In this document: positions 17,355-26,434 of the stretch, piece after piece
How positions within the stretch are numbered: the stretch's first letter is position 1
Layout: each line of letters opens with the position of its first letter
Assembly: GCA_022824365.1 (NCBI GenBank)
Contig: JAJEAA010000023.1
Location: 160,886-224,885, forward strand
Direction of reading: 5' to 3'
DNA length: 64,000 nucleotides
From: Anaerolineae bacterium
Lineage (GTDB): Bacteria > Chloroflexota > Anaerolineae > Aggregatilineales > Phototrophicaceae
The notes under the pieces: generated by a model
The model's input: only the letters and a program-made list of their open reading frames with translations
Databases searched by the model: none
What the model was told of the DNA's origin: nothing
Program-made: the position numbers and the translations under genes

Positions 17355-19353
17355 CGCCACCAAGGTCTACTACAGCGGTGGCTTCCTGGGTGAGAAGAAG
17401 TCTGTCGTTGCCCTCGACAATTTTAATATGACCATCGACGAGAAGCCGGCCACCATCACGACTATCGCCGGCGAAAGCGGCAGCGGCAAGACGACGCTGG
17501 CCAACCTCGTCCTCGGCTTCATCAAACTGACATCGGGCAAGATCATCTTCGATGGCGAAGATATTACCGATATGACCAGCGAACAATTGCAGGCTTATCG
17601 CCGCAATGTGCAAGCGGTCTTTCAAGATCCCTTCGGCGTCTACAATCCCTTCTACCGTATCGACCACGTCTTCGAGTTGGTCAACAGGCATTTCAGCCTC
17701 TCCGACAATAAAAGCGAATACCGCGATATGGTGGAAGCCGGCCTGAATGTCGTGGGCCTCTATGGCGAAGATGTCTTGCGCAAATATCCCCATCAGCTCA
17801 GCGGCGGGCAGCGCCAGCGCATCATGATGGCTCGCGCCTATATGATCAAGCCGCGGCTGATCGTGGCCGACGAGCCGGTGTCGATGGTCGACGCCTCTTT
17901 GCGCGCCTCAATTCTCGATGCGATGCTGCGCTTGCGCGATGAGCACAATATCTCTTTCCTGTACATCACGCATGATTTGAGCACCGCCTACCAAATCGGC
18001 GATCAAATCTACATGCTCTACCAAGGCACGACCGCCGAACGCGGCACGGCCATAGATGTCATCGACGCGCCGCAACATCCCTACGTGCAGCTTCTGATCG
18101 ACTCCGTCCCCGTGCCCGACCCCACCGACAAATGGGATGTCAATATCAGCTTGCCCAGTGAAGAAGAAATGCGCACCGCCGCTTCCCAAGGTTGCCGTTA
18201 TTATCCGCGCTGTCCTCATCGCATGGACAAATGCCTGGAGGCGCAGCCGCCGCTCTTCAAAATGGAAAAACCCAAACACGAAGCGGCTTGTTATCTTTAC
18301 GAAGAAAACGAGATCGCGCCGATTGAGCCGCCCATGCTCGTGAACCAGCCATTTCACGAGGCGGCTGTGGCAGCGGTATCACACAGGAAACGCGACCGAA
18401 TCATCGCGGCCGGCTTGATTGTGATTGCTTTCATCGCTGGCGCGCTCCTTGCCTTGACTCGCGAACCGGAGATTGTCGTCGAAACGGTCGTCGAAGAGGT
18501 GGTCGTCACGGCGACAGCTATTCCGCCAACTGAACCGCCAACAGCGACCCCGCCGCCCGTCGCCACGCCGGAATCGCAAGTGATTGTCCCCGCATTCGTC
18601 ATCGAGCCGGAAGGCGCGAGCGACAAAGGCAGCATCACATTAGGCGCGGACACGGTCGGAGAGATCGAAAATGCCGACGAACGCCACAGCTATACCTTGC
18701 TTGGCTTTGAAGGCGCGACCGTGCAGATTAAGCTGATTACCGGCGGTCGCGGCTTGAGCGGCACCGGCTTCTTCGCCCCGCTGATGACCGTCTACGACCC
18801 TGATGGAGAAATCGTCTTCGCCTTCGATCGTGCCCGCCGCAGCAATCGCGGCGAGTTGACTTTCCCCGCGGACGGCGCCTATCAGATCGTCATCGGCGCG
18901 GACGATCGCGGACGTGGAGTCGAGGTCTATACCGTCACAATCGAAGGCGACATGCCAGAGCCGACGCCAATGCCTACGCTGGCGCCGCCGGCCTTTGTCG
19001 TCGAGCCGGAGGGCGCGGTCGATAAGGGCGTCATCGCCTTGGGCGAAGATGCCGTCAACGAGATCGAAAATGCCAGCGAGCGCCACCTATACCGCATCGA
19101 AGGCATCGCCGGGACGTCGGTGGATGTCAAGCTGATCACGGGCGGCCGCGGCTTGAGCGGCACCGGCTTCTTCGCCCCGCTCATGACCGTCTACGACCCC
19201 AACGGCGAAATCGTCTTCTACTTCGATCGCGCTCGCCGCAGCAATAGCGGCAGCTTCACCTTCGCCATGACCGGCGCCTATCAAATCGCCATCGGCGCGG
19301 ATGACCGTGGACGCGGCGTCGAAGTCTATACCATCACCTTCGCCGATGCCTGA
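17326..19353 (+). CDS. DppF-like ABC ATPase fused to a membrane anchor and two extracytoplasmic repeat domains
   Basis: A 675-residue protein. Residues 1-335 are a complete oligopeptide-type ATPase: Walker A GESGSGKTT (49-57), Q-loop Gln100, signature LSGGQRQ (158-164), Walker B VADEP (180-184), switch His216 and the Cys-rich C-terminal extension. After a linker comes a single membrane helix (about 358-378), a Thr/Pro-rich stalk (388-420) and two copies of an approximately 118-residue domain (about 422-540 and 556-674) that share GGRGLSGTGFFAPLMTVYDP exactly; these resemble bacterial pre-peptidase/PPC-like beta domains. Normal DppF stops near residue 330. The ATG at 17326 follows GAGGAGGG and overlaps the DppD stop by 29 bases. 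Confidence 0.88.
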   Translation: MPTPLLQIRDATKVYYSGGFLGEKKSVVALDNFNMTIDEKPATITTIAGESGSGKTTLANLVLGFIKLTSGKIIFDGEDITDMTSEQLQAYRRNVQAVFQDPFGVYNPFYRIDHVFELVNRHFSLSDNKSEYRDMVEAGLNVVGLYGEDVLRKYPHQLSGGQRQRIMMARAYMIKPRLIVADEPVSMVDASLRASILDAMLRLRDEHNISFLYITHDLSTAYQIGDQIYMLYQGTTAERGTAIDVIDAPQHPYVQLLIDSVPVPDPTDKWDVNISLPSEEEMRTAASQGCRYYPRCPHRMDKCLEAQPPLFKMEKPKHEAACYLYEENEIAPIEPPMLVNQPFHEAAVAAVSHRKRDRIIAAGLIVIAFIAGALLALTREPEIVVETVVEEVVVTATAIPPTEPPTATPPPVATPESQVIVPAFVIEPEGASDKGSITLGADTVGEIENADERHSYTLLGFEGATVQIKLITGGRGLSGTGFFAPLMTVYDPDGEIVFAFDRARRSNRGELTFPADGAYQIVIGADDRGRGVEVYTVTIEGDMPEPTPMPTLAPPAFVVEPEGAVDKGVIALGEDAVNEIENASERHLYRIEGIAGTSVDVKLITGGRGLSGTGFFAPLMTVYDPNGEIVFYFDRARRSNSGSFTFAMTGAYQIAIGADDRGRGVEVYTITFADA

Positions 19354-19382
19354 GGTAGATATCAGTAAGATTTCCTCGCTTC

Positions 19383-19417
19383 GCCCCTTCTCGCTTTATC
19401 GAGAGGGGGCGTCTTTT
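19383..19417 (+). terminator. Intrinsic terminator of the importer operon
   Basis: An 11-base-pair stem (GCCCCTTCTCG with CGAGAGGGGGC, one G-U) around the loop CTTTAT, followed by GTCTTTT. It lies 30 bases after the fused ATPase stop and before the dioxygenase gene, so transcription of the catabolic genes may need readthrough or its own promoter. Confidence 0.7.
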
Positions 19418-19484
19418 GACCCCCTAGCTCATTTGCCTTATCTCATCCATTCGCCGTTCGCTGACAGCATATAAAGGAGACCAC

Positions 19485-20276
19485 ATGCTCAGCCAAGAAC
19501 AAATAAATTCTTTTCACGAAAACGGCTTCCTGCGCATCCCGCAGGTCTACTCCGAAGAAGAGACCGACGCGCTGTCCGATAGTCTCGACCGCCTCATCCA
19601 AGATTGGGCGATCACCAGCTCGGGCTGGTCCGGTCCCTGGCGTGATGTCTACTTCGACGAAGAACTGGAAAAACAAGTCAAGCTGACCGCCATGCACGAT
19701 CTTCATCTCTACTCGGACGCTTGGATGCGCGCCGTGACCCACACGAAGCTGTCGGCCTGCCTGGCGCAGTTGCTGGATTCCACCGTCGAGCTGCACCATA
19801 CCACCATGCACATCAAACCGCCCCAAACCGGACATCCCTTCCCCATGCACCAGGATTACCCCTTTTACGAACACGCCGACGGCCGCTTCATCGACACACT
19901 GGTTCACCTCGACGACACCTTCCACGAAAACGGCGAGATTCGCTTCCTGGCCGGTTCGCATAAACGGGGCAAGATCCCGCATGTTTTGGCTTATCCCGAT
20001 GGCACGCCCTGTTCGCCCCACCTCGACCCGGCTGAGTTCAAGCTGGAAGATACGGTGCCGGTCCCGGCCAAACGCGGCGATGTGGTGGTCTTCCATCTCT
20101 ATTGCATCCACGGCTCCTACATCAACCAGACCAAAGAACCGCGCCGGATGGTGCGCATGGGCTTTCGCGATCCGCATAACGATCAAGTCGCCGGGCAGAG
20201 CAACGGCCGGCCCGGGCTTATCGTGCATGGCTATCGCGAGCGCCGTGGCGAGGAAGAACTCTTGAAGCTGACCTAG
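19485..20276 (+). CDS. Phytanoyl-CoA dioxygenase (PhyH) family Fe(II)/2-oxoglutarate oxygenase
   Basis: A 263-residue protein with the jelly-roll iron site: His122 and Asp124 (PMHQDYPF), distal His209 (CIHGSY) and the 2-oxoglutarate-binding Arg near 220 (KEPRRMVRMGF). The phrase GEIRFLAGSHKRG is the usual PhyH loop. These enzymes hydroxylate small molecules using 2-oxoglutarate and oxygen, so the organism should be able to use oxygen. AAGGAG precedes the ATG. It lies 15 bases upstream of the ROK kinase gene and is probably co-transcribed with the catabolic genes; its substrate may be a modified sugar, but that is a guess. Confidence 0.88.
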   Translation: MLSQEQINSFHENGFLRIPQVYSEEETDALSDSLDRLIQDWAITSSGWSGPWRDVYFDEELEKQVKLTAMHDLHLYSDAWMRAVTHTKLSACLAQLLDSTVELHHTTMHIKPPQTGHPFPMHQDYPFYEHADGRFIDTLVHLDDTFHENGEIRFLAGSHKRGKIPHVLAYPDGTPCSPHLDPAEFKLEDTVPVPAKRGDVVVFHLYCIHGSYINQTKEPRRMVRMGFRDPHNDQVAGQSNGRPGLIVHGYRERRGEEELLKLT

Positions 20277-20291
20277 CGCGAACCCGTCAAC

Positions 20292-21194
20292 ATGAGCATG
20301 AGCGGATCGCTGGTCATCGGCTTGGATATCGGCGCCAGCAAAACCATGGCAGGCTTGGTCACGCGCGACGGCCAACTCGTTCAGGCTTTGCAAGTCGCTA
20401 CCGCGCCGTCTCCGCCCGAGATCTTGGCCGCCGCTCGCTCGCTCAGCCAGACGCTTATTGCGGCGGCCGACGCGCCTGTGCTCGGCATCGGCATTGGCAG
20501 CGCCGGCATGGTCGATACTGAGCGCGGAGTTGTGATTCACGCCAACGACAACCTGCCCGGCTATAGCGGTGCGGAACTGGCCGCCCTTGATGTCGACGGC
20601 TTGCCGGTCTGCGCCGAAAACGATGTGCGCGCCTTTGCTTTCGGCGAGGCTTCCATCGGCGCTGGCGCCGCTTATCGGTCGCTGCTCTGCGTCACCGTCG
20701 GCACCGGCATCGGCGGCGCGTTGATTATGAATGGCGAAGTCTGGCATGGCGTGAATTTCAGCGCTGGCGAGATCGGCTACCTGGTCGTCGACTGGGATGG
20801 CGAGCAGCCGCTCATCCTCGATCAATACGCCTCCGGTCCCGCCATTGAGCGCGCCTATCTCAATGCGACCGGCGGCGAGAAACCCCCTCCTCTCACCGAG
20901 ATCAGCCGACGAGCTTTCGCCGGCGATGAGTTAGCGCGGGCGGTCATCAGGCAGAAGGCGCGGCGGCTCGGTTACATCCTGGCGGGTTACGCCACCTCCA
21001 TTAATCCGGAAGCGGTGATTCTTGGCGGCGGCGTGCCAATGATCGGCGCGCTCTGGTGGGAGGTTTTTGAGGCGGCCTTCCGCGATTCCCTGCCGCCACT
21101 GCTGCGCGAGACGCCCTTGCTGCCGGCCGCTCTCGGCGTCGAAGCGATTCTGCTCGGCGCGGCCATGCTGGCTTGGCGCGAGGTCACTGTATGA
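20292..21194 (+). CDS. ROK-family sugar kinase (probable N-acetylmannosamine-type kinase)
   Basis: A 300-residue ROK protein with the N-terminal phosphate loop [12 protein letters not shown], the sugar-binding Asp loop [13 protein letters not shown] and the glycine-rich [12 protein letters not shown]. The zinc motif usual in ROK kinases (C-x-C-G-x2-G-C) is missing: the corresponding stretch reads [19 protein letters not shown] with no cysteine. Its stop overlaps the nanE start by ATGA, a coupling typical of kinase-epimerase pairs, so phosphorylation of N-acetylmannosamine or a close relative is the best inference. Glucokinase or another hexosamine kinase remains possible. Confidence 0.85.
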   Translation: MSMSGSLVIGLDIGASKTMAGLVTRDGQLVQALQVATAPSPPEILAAARSLSQTLIAAADAPVLGIGIGSAGMVDTERGVVIHANDNLPGYSGAELAALDVDGLPVCAENDVRAFAFGEASIGAGAAYRSLLCVTVGTGIGGALIMNGEVWHGVNFSAGEIGYLVVDWDGEQPLILDQYASGPAIERAYLNATGGEKPPPLTEISRRAFAGDELARAVIRQKARRLGYILAGYATSINPEAVILGGGVPMIGALWWEVFEAAFRDSLPPLLRETPLLPAALGVEAILLGAAMLAWREVTV

Positions 21195-21880
21195 AGGCGG
21201 AAGCATTCCTCGCTGCCGTTAAAGGCAAGCTGATCGTCTCCTGCCAAGCGCTGGAAGACGAGCCGCTGCATGGCGCGCGCATCATGGCGAAGATGGCCAT
21301 CGCAGCCAAGATCGGCGGCGCTGTCGCTATCCGCGCCAATAGCCCGGCCGATATCCGCGCCATCAAACAAGCGGTCGACCTGCCCGTCATCGGCTTGTAC
21401 AAGCAAGGCGCAAGTGGCGTCTTTATCACGCCCACCTTCGAGGCCGCTGCCGAAATCGCCGCTGCCGGCGCTGATGTCATCGCCCTCGATTGCACCGCCC
21501 GCCCGCGCCCGGATGGGACCCCGCTGCTGGACCTGCTCGCGCGCATCCACGACGAATTGCGGCGGCCAACCTTCGCCGATGTCTCGACCCTCGCCGAAGC
21601 GCAAGCGGCCGCTCAAGCCGGCGTCGCCATGGCTGCGCCAACGCTCTCCGGCTACACCGAAAACAGCCCGGCGCAAGACGGTCCCGACTTTGATCTGCTG
21701 ACGCGCATGTGCCAGACGCTGCCCATCCCGGTCATCGCCGAGGGGCGGATCCACAAGCCCGAGCAAGCGCGTCGCGCGCTGGACCTGGGCGCCTGGAGCA
21801 TCGTGGTCGGCTCGGCCATCACCCGCCCGCGGACCATCACTGCTCGTTTCGCCCGCGCTATCGCTGTCAACTTTCATTAG
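21191..21880 (+). CDS. nanE: N-acylglucosamine-6-phosphate 2-epimerase (NanE)
   Basis: A 229-residue TIM barrel. The family opening [19 protein letters not shown] is nearly diagnostic, followed by [20 protein letters not shown] (catalytic Lys about 71), [15 protein letters not shown] and [18 protein letters not shown]. NanE converts N-acetylmannosamine 6-phosphate to N-acetylglucosamine 6-phosphate in sialic acid and related amino-sugar breakdown. The ATG overlaps the ROK kinase stop by four bases. No nanA aldolase, nagA or nagB gene is seen in the window, so the incoming compound may be N-acetylmannosamine-containing rather than sialic acid itself. Confidence 0.9.
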   Translation: MKAEAFLAAVKGKLIVSCQALEDEPLHGARIMAKMAIAAKIGGAVAIRANSPADIRAIKQAVDLPVIGLYKQGASGVFITPTFEAAAEIAAAGADVIALDCTARPRPDGTPLLDLLARIHDELRRPTFADVSTLAEAQAAAQAGVAMAAPTLSGYTENSPAQDGPDFDLLTRMCQTLPIPVIAEGRIHKPEQARRALDLGAWSIVVGSAITRPRTITARFARAIAVNFH

Positions 21881-21911
21881 ATGAATTTATGAGCCAGCAA
21901 TTGGAGACAAA

Positions 21912-22946
21912 ATGAAAACACTCGCATTCCTCGGCGTCGCCCATATCCACAGCCCGTCCTTCATCAAAACCGTGCTCGAGCGCCCGGACCAGTTCGCCAT
22001 CAAGGCGGTTTGGGATGATCAGCCGGCGCGGGCCGCCATCGCCGCCAGTCGCATTGGCTGCCCCAGCATCAGCGATTACCGCGATATCCTGCGCGATGAC
22101 GAAGTCGACAGTGTCATCATCTGCTCGGAGACATTCCTGCACCGCGAACTGGTCGAAGGCGCCGCCGCCGCCCGCAAACATCTCTTCGTCGAAAAGCCTC
22201 TCGCCATCAGCGCCGAGGACGCCTACGCCATGCAGCGCGCCATTGACGCCGCCGGAGTCCTCTTCCACATCGGCCATTTCATGCGCGGCTACCCGGTCCA
22301 TCGCGTCATCAAACAGTGGATAGACGATGGAACGCTGGGCGCAATCACGCGCGTCCGCCACTGCAATGTGCATCACGGCGCTATCGGCGGCTGGTTTGAC
22401 CCCGGCAATGGCTGGTACGATGATGGCTGGTATTGGATGACCGATATGCAGCGCGCCGGCATGGGCGGCTTCGGCGATCTCGGCGCTCACTCCCTCGATA
22501 TCCTGATGTGGCTGATGGGCGATGTCCTCAGTGTCACCGCGCAGATGGATCGCTTGCTCGGCAAGTACGATTGCGATGAATACGGCGAGGGCATGCTGCG
22601 CTTCGCCAACGGCGCTATCGGCACCTTGGCCGCCGGCTGGGTCGATGTCCTGCGGCCGCAGACGATCCTGGTCAGCGGCGCCGAAGGAGTCGCCTATGTT
22701 CAGAATGGAAAATTGTTCGTAAAGTCGGATAATCTCTCCGGGGCGGATGGTGGCGAATGGACAGACCTGCCCGCGCCGCTGCCGCATGCCTTTAACATCT
22801 TCCTTGATGCGCTGAACGGGGAAAATATGCCTTTGATTTCGGCGAAAGAAGCGGCGGACCGCAGCGCCGTGATGGACGCCTTTTACCAAGCTGCGGCAAC
22901 CAATACCTGGGTGCAACCCTTAAATGGAAGGAGCGAAACAATATGA
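21912..22946 (+). CDS. Gfo/Idh/MocA-family oxidoreductase 1
   Basis: A 344-residue NAD(P)-dependent dehydrogenase. The N-terminal Rossmann domain opens KTLAFLGVAHIHSPSF, a variant of the usual G-x-G-x2-G loop in which histidines follow the first glycine; the catalytic EKP motif is present (LFVEKPLAIS), and the C-terminal domain contains GFGDLGAHSLDILMWLMG with the expected His. Such enzymes oxidise or reduce sugars, inositols or aminosugars. The ATG of the next gene overlaps this stop by four bases, so the two oxidoreductases are coupled and may act in succession on one substrate. Confidence 0.88.
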   Translation: MKTLAFLGVAHIHSPSFIKTVLERPDQFAIKAVWDDQPARAAIAASRIGCPSISDYRDILRDDEVDSVIICSETFLHRELVEGAAAARKHLFVEKPLAISAEDAYAMQRAIDAAGVLFHIGHFMRGYPVHRVIKQWIDDGTLGAITRVRHCNVHHGAIGGWFDPGNGWYDDGWYWMTDMQRAGMGGFGDLGAHSLDILMWLMGDVLSVTAQMDRLLGKYDCDEYGEGMLRFANGAIGTLAAGWVDVLRPQTILVSGAEGVAYVQNGKLFVKSDNLSGADGGEWTDLPAPLPHAFNIFLDALNGENMPLISAKEAADRSAVMDAFYQAAATNTWVQPLNGRSETI

Positions 22947-23998
22947 GTACCTTGAAAGTCGGTGTGATCGGCGTCGGTGGTATCGCGCGAACGCACATGC
23001 CCGGCTGGGAAGCCTCGCCGCATGCCGAAGTCATCGCCGGCGCGGACCTCGTGCCGGCCGCGCTCGATCGCTGGGGCGAGCAATGGAATGTCAGCCGCCT
23101 CGAGACCGATAGCGCTGCCCTCATCAATGATCCCGATATCGATATCATCGATGTCTGCACGCCCAATATGTATCACGCCGACCTCAGCATCGCCGCCTTG
23201 GAAGCGGGCAAGCATGTCATCTGCGAGAAGCCGCTGGCGCCCACTCCTGCCGATGTCCAGCGCATGATCGACGCCCGCGACAAAAGCGGCAAGCTCTTGA
23301 TGACCGCCCAGCACTTCCGCTTCGCCGGCGGCTCCAAAGCGCTCAAGGCGGAAATCGACCGCGGCGCCCTCGGCGATATCTACCACGCCCGCAGTTGGAT
23401 GCTCCGCCGCGCCGGCATCCCCACCAGCCTCGCCTTTCTCTCTACCCAACACGCTGGCGGCGGCGCTTGCATCGATATCGGCGTGCACATCCTCGATCTC
23501 ACCCTGTGGATGATGGGCAACCCCGAGCCGGTCTCGGTCACCGGCGTCGCCCGCCGCGAGCTCGCCAGCAATCCCAAAGCTTTCGGGCGCTGGCCCCGCT
23601 TCGGTCCCATTCCTGACGGCATGGATGTCGAAGAAATGGCGATGGCTTTCGTCCGCTTTGAAACCGGCGCCACCCTCGTCTTCGAGATCTCTTGGCTGCT
23701 GCACCACGACATCGACGGCGAAGATATGCAGATGTGGCTCTATGGCGCCGCCGGCGGCTCTCACTGGCCCAAATGCGAGGTCTACGACACCGATTACGAT
23801 GCCATGCAACTTTACAATCGCAAGCTGAAGCTGATGCCGCAGGTGGCCGAGCCGCACGCGCAGGAGTGCATCGAATTTGCCCAGGCCATCGTCGACGGCG
23901 CGCCTTCGCCCGTTCCGGCCGAGCAGTCGCTGCAAGTGATGAAGATCCTCAACGCGATCTACGAGAGCCAGAACACGGGCCGCGAAGTGCTGCTCTAA
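22943..23998 (+). CDS. Gfo/Idh/MocA-family oxidoreductase 2
   Basis: A 351-residue enzyme with a standard Rossmann loop (GVIGVGGIARTHM), the CEKPL catalytic Lys motif (HVICEKPLAPTP), and the C-terminal domain block GACIDIGVHILDLTLWMMG. It starts four bases inside the end of oxidoreductase 1 (ATGA) after a GGAGCG site. It differs enough from its neighbour not to be a recent duplicate. Substrate inferred as a sugar or derivative entering with the importer at 12.3-19.3 kb. Confidence 0.9.
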   Translation: MSTLKVGVIGVGGIARTHMPGWEASPHAEVIAGADLVPAALDRWGEQWNVSRLETDSAALINDPDIDIIDVCTPNMYHADLSIAALEAGKHVICEKPLAPTPADVQRMIDARDKSGKLLMTAQHFRFAGGSKALKAEIDRGALGDIYHARSWMLRRAGIPTSLAFLSTQHAGGGACIDIGVHILDLTLWMMGNPEPVSVTGVARRELASNPKAFGRWPRFGPIPDGMDVEEMAMAFVRFETGATLVFEISWLLHHDIDGEDMQMWLYGAAGGSHWPKCEVYDTDYDAMQLYNRKLKLMPQVAEPHAQECIEFAQAIVDGAPSPVPAEQSLQVMKILNAIYESQNTGREVLL

Positions 23999-24050
23999 AT
24001 CACAATTTCTCCGTGGGGTGATTCTTTGTATTGTCTCACATCACGAAATC

Positions 24051-24076
24051 TGTAGGGGCGACCGACCTGGTCGCCC
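24051..24076 (+). repeat. GGGCGACC palindromic repeat
   Basis: TGTAG leads into GGGCGACC and GGTCGCCC, perfect 8-base arms with a 5-base loop. Similar elements are at about 26876-26893, 37452-37476, 38665-38711, 42412-42440, 58581-58652 and 62691-62715. All copies lie between genes, unlike the G/C-run family. Confidence 0.75.
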
Positions 24077-24087
24077 GTATACTTGTT

Positions 24088-24519
24088 ATGAAGCCATTTC
24101 CCCAGTCATTCTTGCTGTCGGTTCCGGCCTTATGTCTGCTGATCGTCCTAACTGCCTGCGGTACGTTGGAGCCGCCGCCGGAACCATCGGCGCAAACGCC
24201 GCGCGCCGGTCTCTGGTCGCTTGAATACACCGGCGACTGCGCCGGGCGCGAAGCCGAGCGGCTGCAGATTACCCAGCTTGACGAGACCGCAATCGTCTTT
24301 GGCGACTTCACGCTGCTGCGCGATGCTGCGGGACAATACAGCGGCACGGCGGACCGCATCGCGCCCATGCCCGCCGATGGCCGCGAAATTGGCTACACCA
24401 TCACCTATGCGCTGACGGCTGCCGAGGCGGCTGCTTTCGTCGGGACGGAAACAGTCGTCGAAGGCGGCGGCCACGGTCTCGACTGCCCGATCCAACTGCG
24501 TTACCTGGGCGGGGACTAG
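24088..24519 (+). CDS. Small putative lipoprotein
   Basis: A 143-residue protein with a signal peptide ending in the lipobox LIVLTAC, so the mature protein would be anchored by lipid at Cys. The following stretch is Pro-rich (LEPPPEPSAQTPRAG), then a small beta-rich domain with the cysteine-containing start YTGDCAGREAERLQI and end GLDCPIQLRYLG, which could form a disulfide. Not recognised. I chose the ATG at 24088 because the upstream ORF part is a dispersed repeat. It ends three bases before the mannose-6-phosphate-isomerase-like gene. It also shows that the cell makes lipoproteins, unlike its binding proteins here. Confidence 0.65.
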   Translation: MKPFPQSFLLSVPALCLLIVLTACGTLEPPPEPSAQTPRAGLWSLEYTGDCAGREAERLQITQLDETAIVFGDFTLLRDAAGQYSGTADRIAPMPADGREIGYTITYALTAAEAAAFVGTETVVEGGGHGLDCPIQLRYLGGD

Positions 24520-24522
24520 CCC

Positions 24523-26420
24523 GTGACCTGGCGCGAGTCGCCACAGCCCCTCCTGCCGCTGCGGAAACCAGAGCCGCCCGCCGGCCAGCCCGATATCTAT
24601 CCGGGACATCCTCTCGTCTCCGGCGCGATTCAAGTCGGATACGCCGCGCTGGCGAGGGCAATCGCCGGGCATTCCCTCGTCCTCATTGATGGCTATATCG
24701 GCATCTTCTGGGAAGAGCTGCGCGCCAGCCTGGAAGCGGCCGGCTTGAAAGCGCGATGGCTCGCGACAGCGGACTTCCTCAAGCCGGAAGCCGAATTAGA
24801 GGCCATGCTCGCCCCCTTCCTCGGCGGAGACGACCCCCTCTTCGGCAAACGTTTCACCGGCGACCTGTCCGACTTTTTTATGTTGCCGCCAACCCCTCCC
24901 CACAGCCCCCTCCCCGAAGCATCAGGGAGGGATAGTGACGCTAGCGAATACCCAAATGCTATTGGGCAAGAAGTCTCCCCCCATCGCTATGGGGGGAGAT
25001 TTAGAGGGGGTTGGATTTCCCGCCGGCCTCCACCACCATCATCTACGGCATCGGCGCATTCCTCTTCGCCGATGGCTACCGCGTCTATATCGACCTGCCC
25101 AAGAACGAAATCCAGTACCGCTCGCGGGCGGGCTGCCTGCGCAACATCGGCGCGCGCTCGGCGGATGATCCCAAAGCGCAGTACAAGCGCATGTACTTCG
25201 TCGACTGGCCCGCGCTCAACCGGCACAAAGCGTTACACGTTCGGCAGATTGACCTCTTCGCCGATGGCCAGGATCCGGCCCTGCCGCGCTTCATCGCCGG
25301 CGTTGACGCACGCGCTGCATTCGATCGCCTCGTTCATACCGCCTTCCGCGTCCGCCCCTGGTTTGAGCCGGGCGCCTGGGGCGGGCAATGGCTCAAGTCA
25401 CATATCCCGGGCTTGGCGCAGGATGCGCCCAATTACGCCTGGTCCTTCGAGATGATCGCGCCCGAGCAGGGCATCATCCTCGAGGACGATGGCGCCTTGC
25501 TGGAACTGTCTTACGACTGGCTGCAATATCACGACAATCGCGCCGTGCTCGGCGATTACGCTGCCAACTTCGGCTACGAGTTTCCCATCCGCTTCGACTT
25601 CCTCGATACGGTCGGCGGCGGCAATCTCTCGCTGCAATGTCATCCCCGCCCCGATTTTATCCGCGAGCAATTCGGCGAGCATTTCACCCAGGACGAAACC
25701 TACTACATCTTTGCCGCCGAGCCCGCTGCATTTGTCCATCTCGGTTTCCAGCCGGGCATCGACCCCGCCGACTTCCGTACCGCGCTGGAAGCGAGCCAAG
25801 GCGAAGGCAGCCCCGTCGCCGTCGAACGTTATGTCCAGCGGCATCCGGCGCAGGTCGGCGACCTCTTCCTTATCCCGCATGGCGCGCCGCATTGTTCCGG
25901 CGCCGGCTCGGTCGTGCTGGAAATCAGCGCCACGCCCTATATCTTCACCTTCAAAATGTATGATTGGCTGCGCCTCGGTCTGGACGGTTTGCCCCGCCCG
26001 ATCAACCTAGAGCGCGCCTTCGCCAATCTCGATTTCTCCCTTGCTGGCGATGCCGTCCAAGCGCTGCTGTCCCAACCCGTCCTCGTCCATGAGGACGCCG
26101 CTTGCCGCATCGAGCAACTGCCCACCCACGCCAAGCATTTCTACGACATTCAGCGCCTGACCCTCCGCGGCTCCATAGACCTGAGGACTGACGGCTCGCC
26201 CCAGGTGCTGATGGCGACGGCGGGCAGCGGCATCACGCTGGAGGCGGCCGGCTTGGATGCGCCGCTGCGCTTCCACGTCGCCGAGACCTTCATCGTGCCG
26301 GCTGCTTGCGGGGCCTTTCGGCTGAGCGCGCTGGGCAGCGAGCCAGCCGCCGTGATTCGCGCCTACCTGCGCCCTGCCTGGTTCCAGCGCGAGGAGAATC
26401 AATGGCTGACGCTTGACTGA
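24523..26420 (+). pseudogene. Class I mannose-6-phosphate-isomerase-like gene broken by a palindromic repeat
   Basis: The first part (from a GTG at 24523 to about 24888) encodes an N-terminal region with HPLVSGAIQVGYAALARAI and LIDGYIGIFWEELRASLEAA. The second part, in another frame and open to 26420, begins with PPASTTIIYGIGAFL and carries the cupin metal ligands: SLQCHPRPDFI (Gln and His), DETYYIF (Glu) and PHGAPHCSG (His). A G/C-run repeat of about 125 bases sits between them and shifts the frame. Joined, they would give about 590 residues, the size of the long class I isomerases that interconvert mannose and fructose 6-phosphates. A restart at the TTG 25011 could give a 469-residue product, but no good ribosome site is seen. 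Confidence 0.75.
24891..25014 (+). repeat. G/C-run palindromic repeat that interrupts the isomerase-like gene
   Basis: Ends are inverted (AACCCCTC on the left, GAGGGGGTTGG on the right). Inside are two hairpins, one on CCCTCCC/GGGAGGG and one on TCTCCCCCCATcgcTATGGGGGGAGA. Reading frames left and right differ in a way that needs an inserted length of 2 modulo 3, matching about 125 bases. Confidence 0.8.
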
Positions 26421-26434
26421 AAATCGCCCGCCGT

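Noticed and set aside
19443..20825. 460-codon minus-strand frame opposite the PhyH and ROK genes
   Set aside because: It spans two unrelated real genes and the gap between them, so it cannot be a gene itself.
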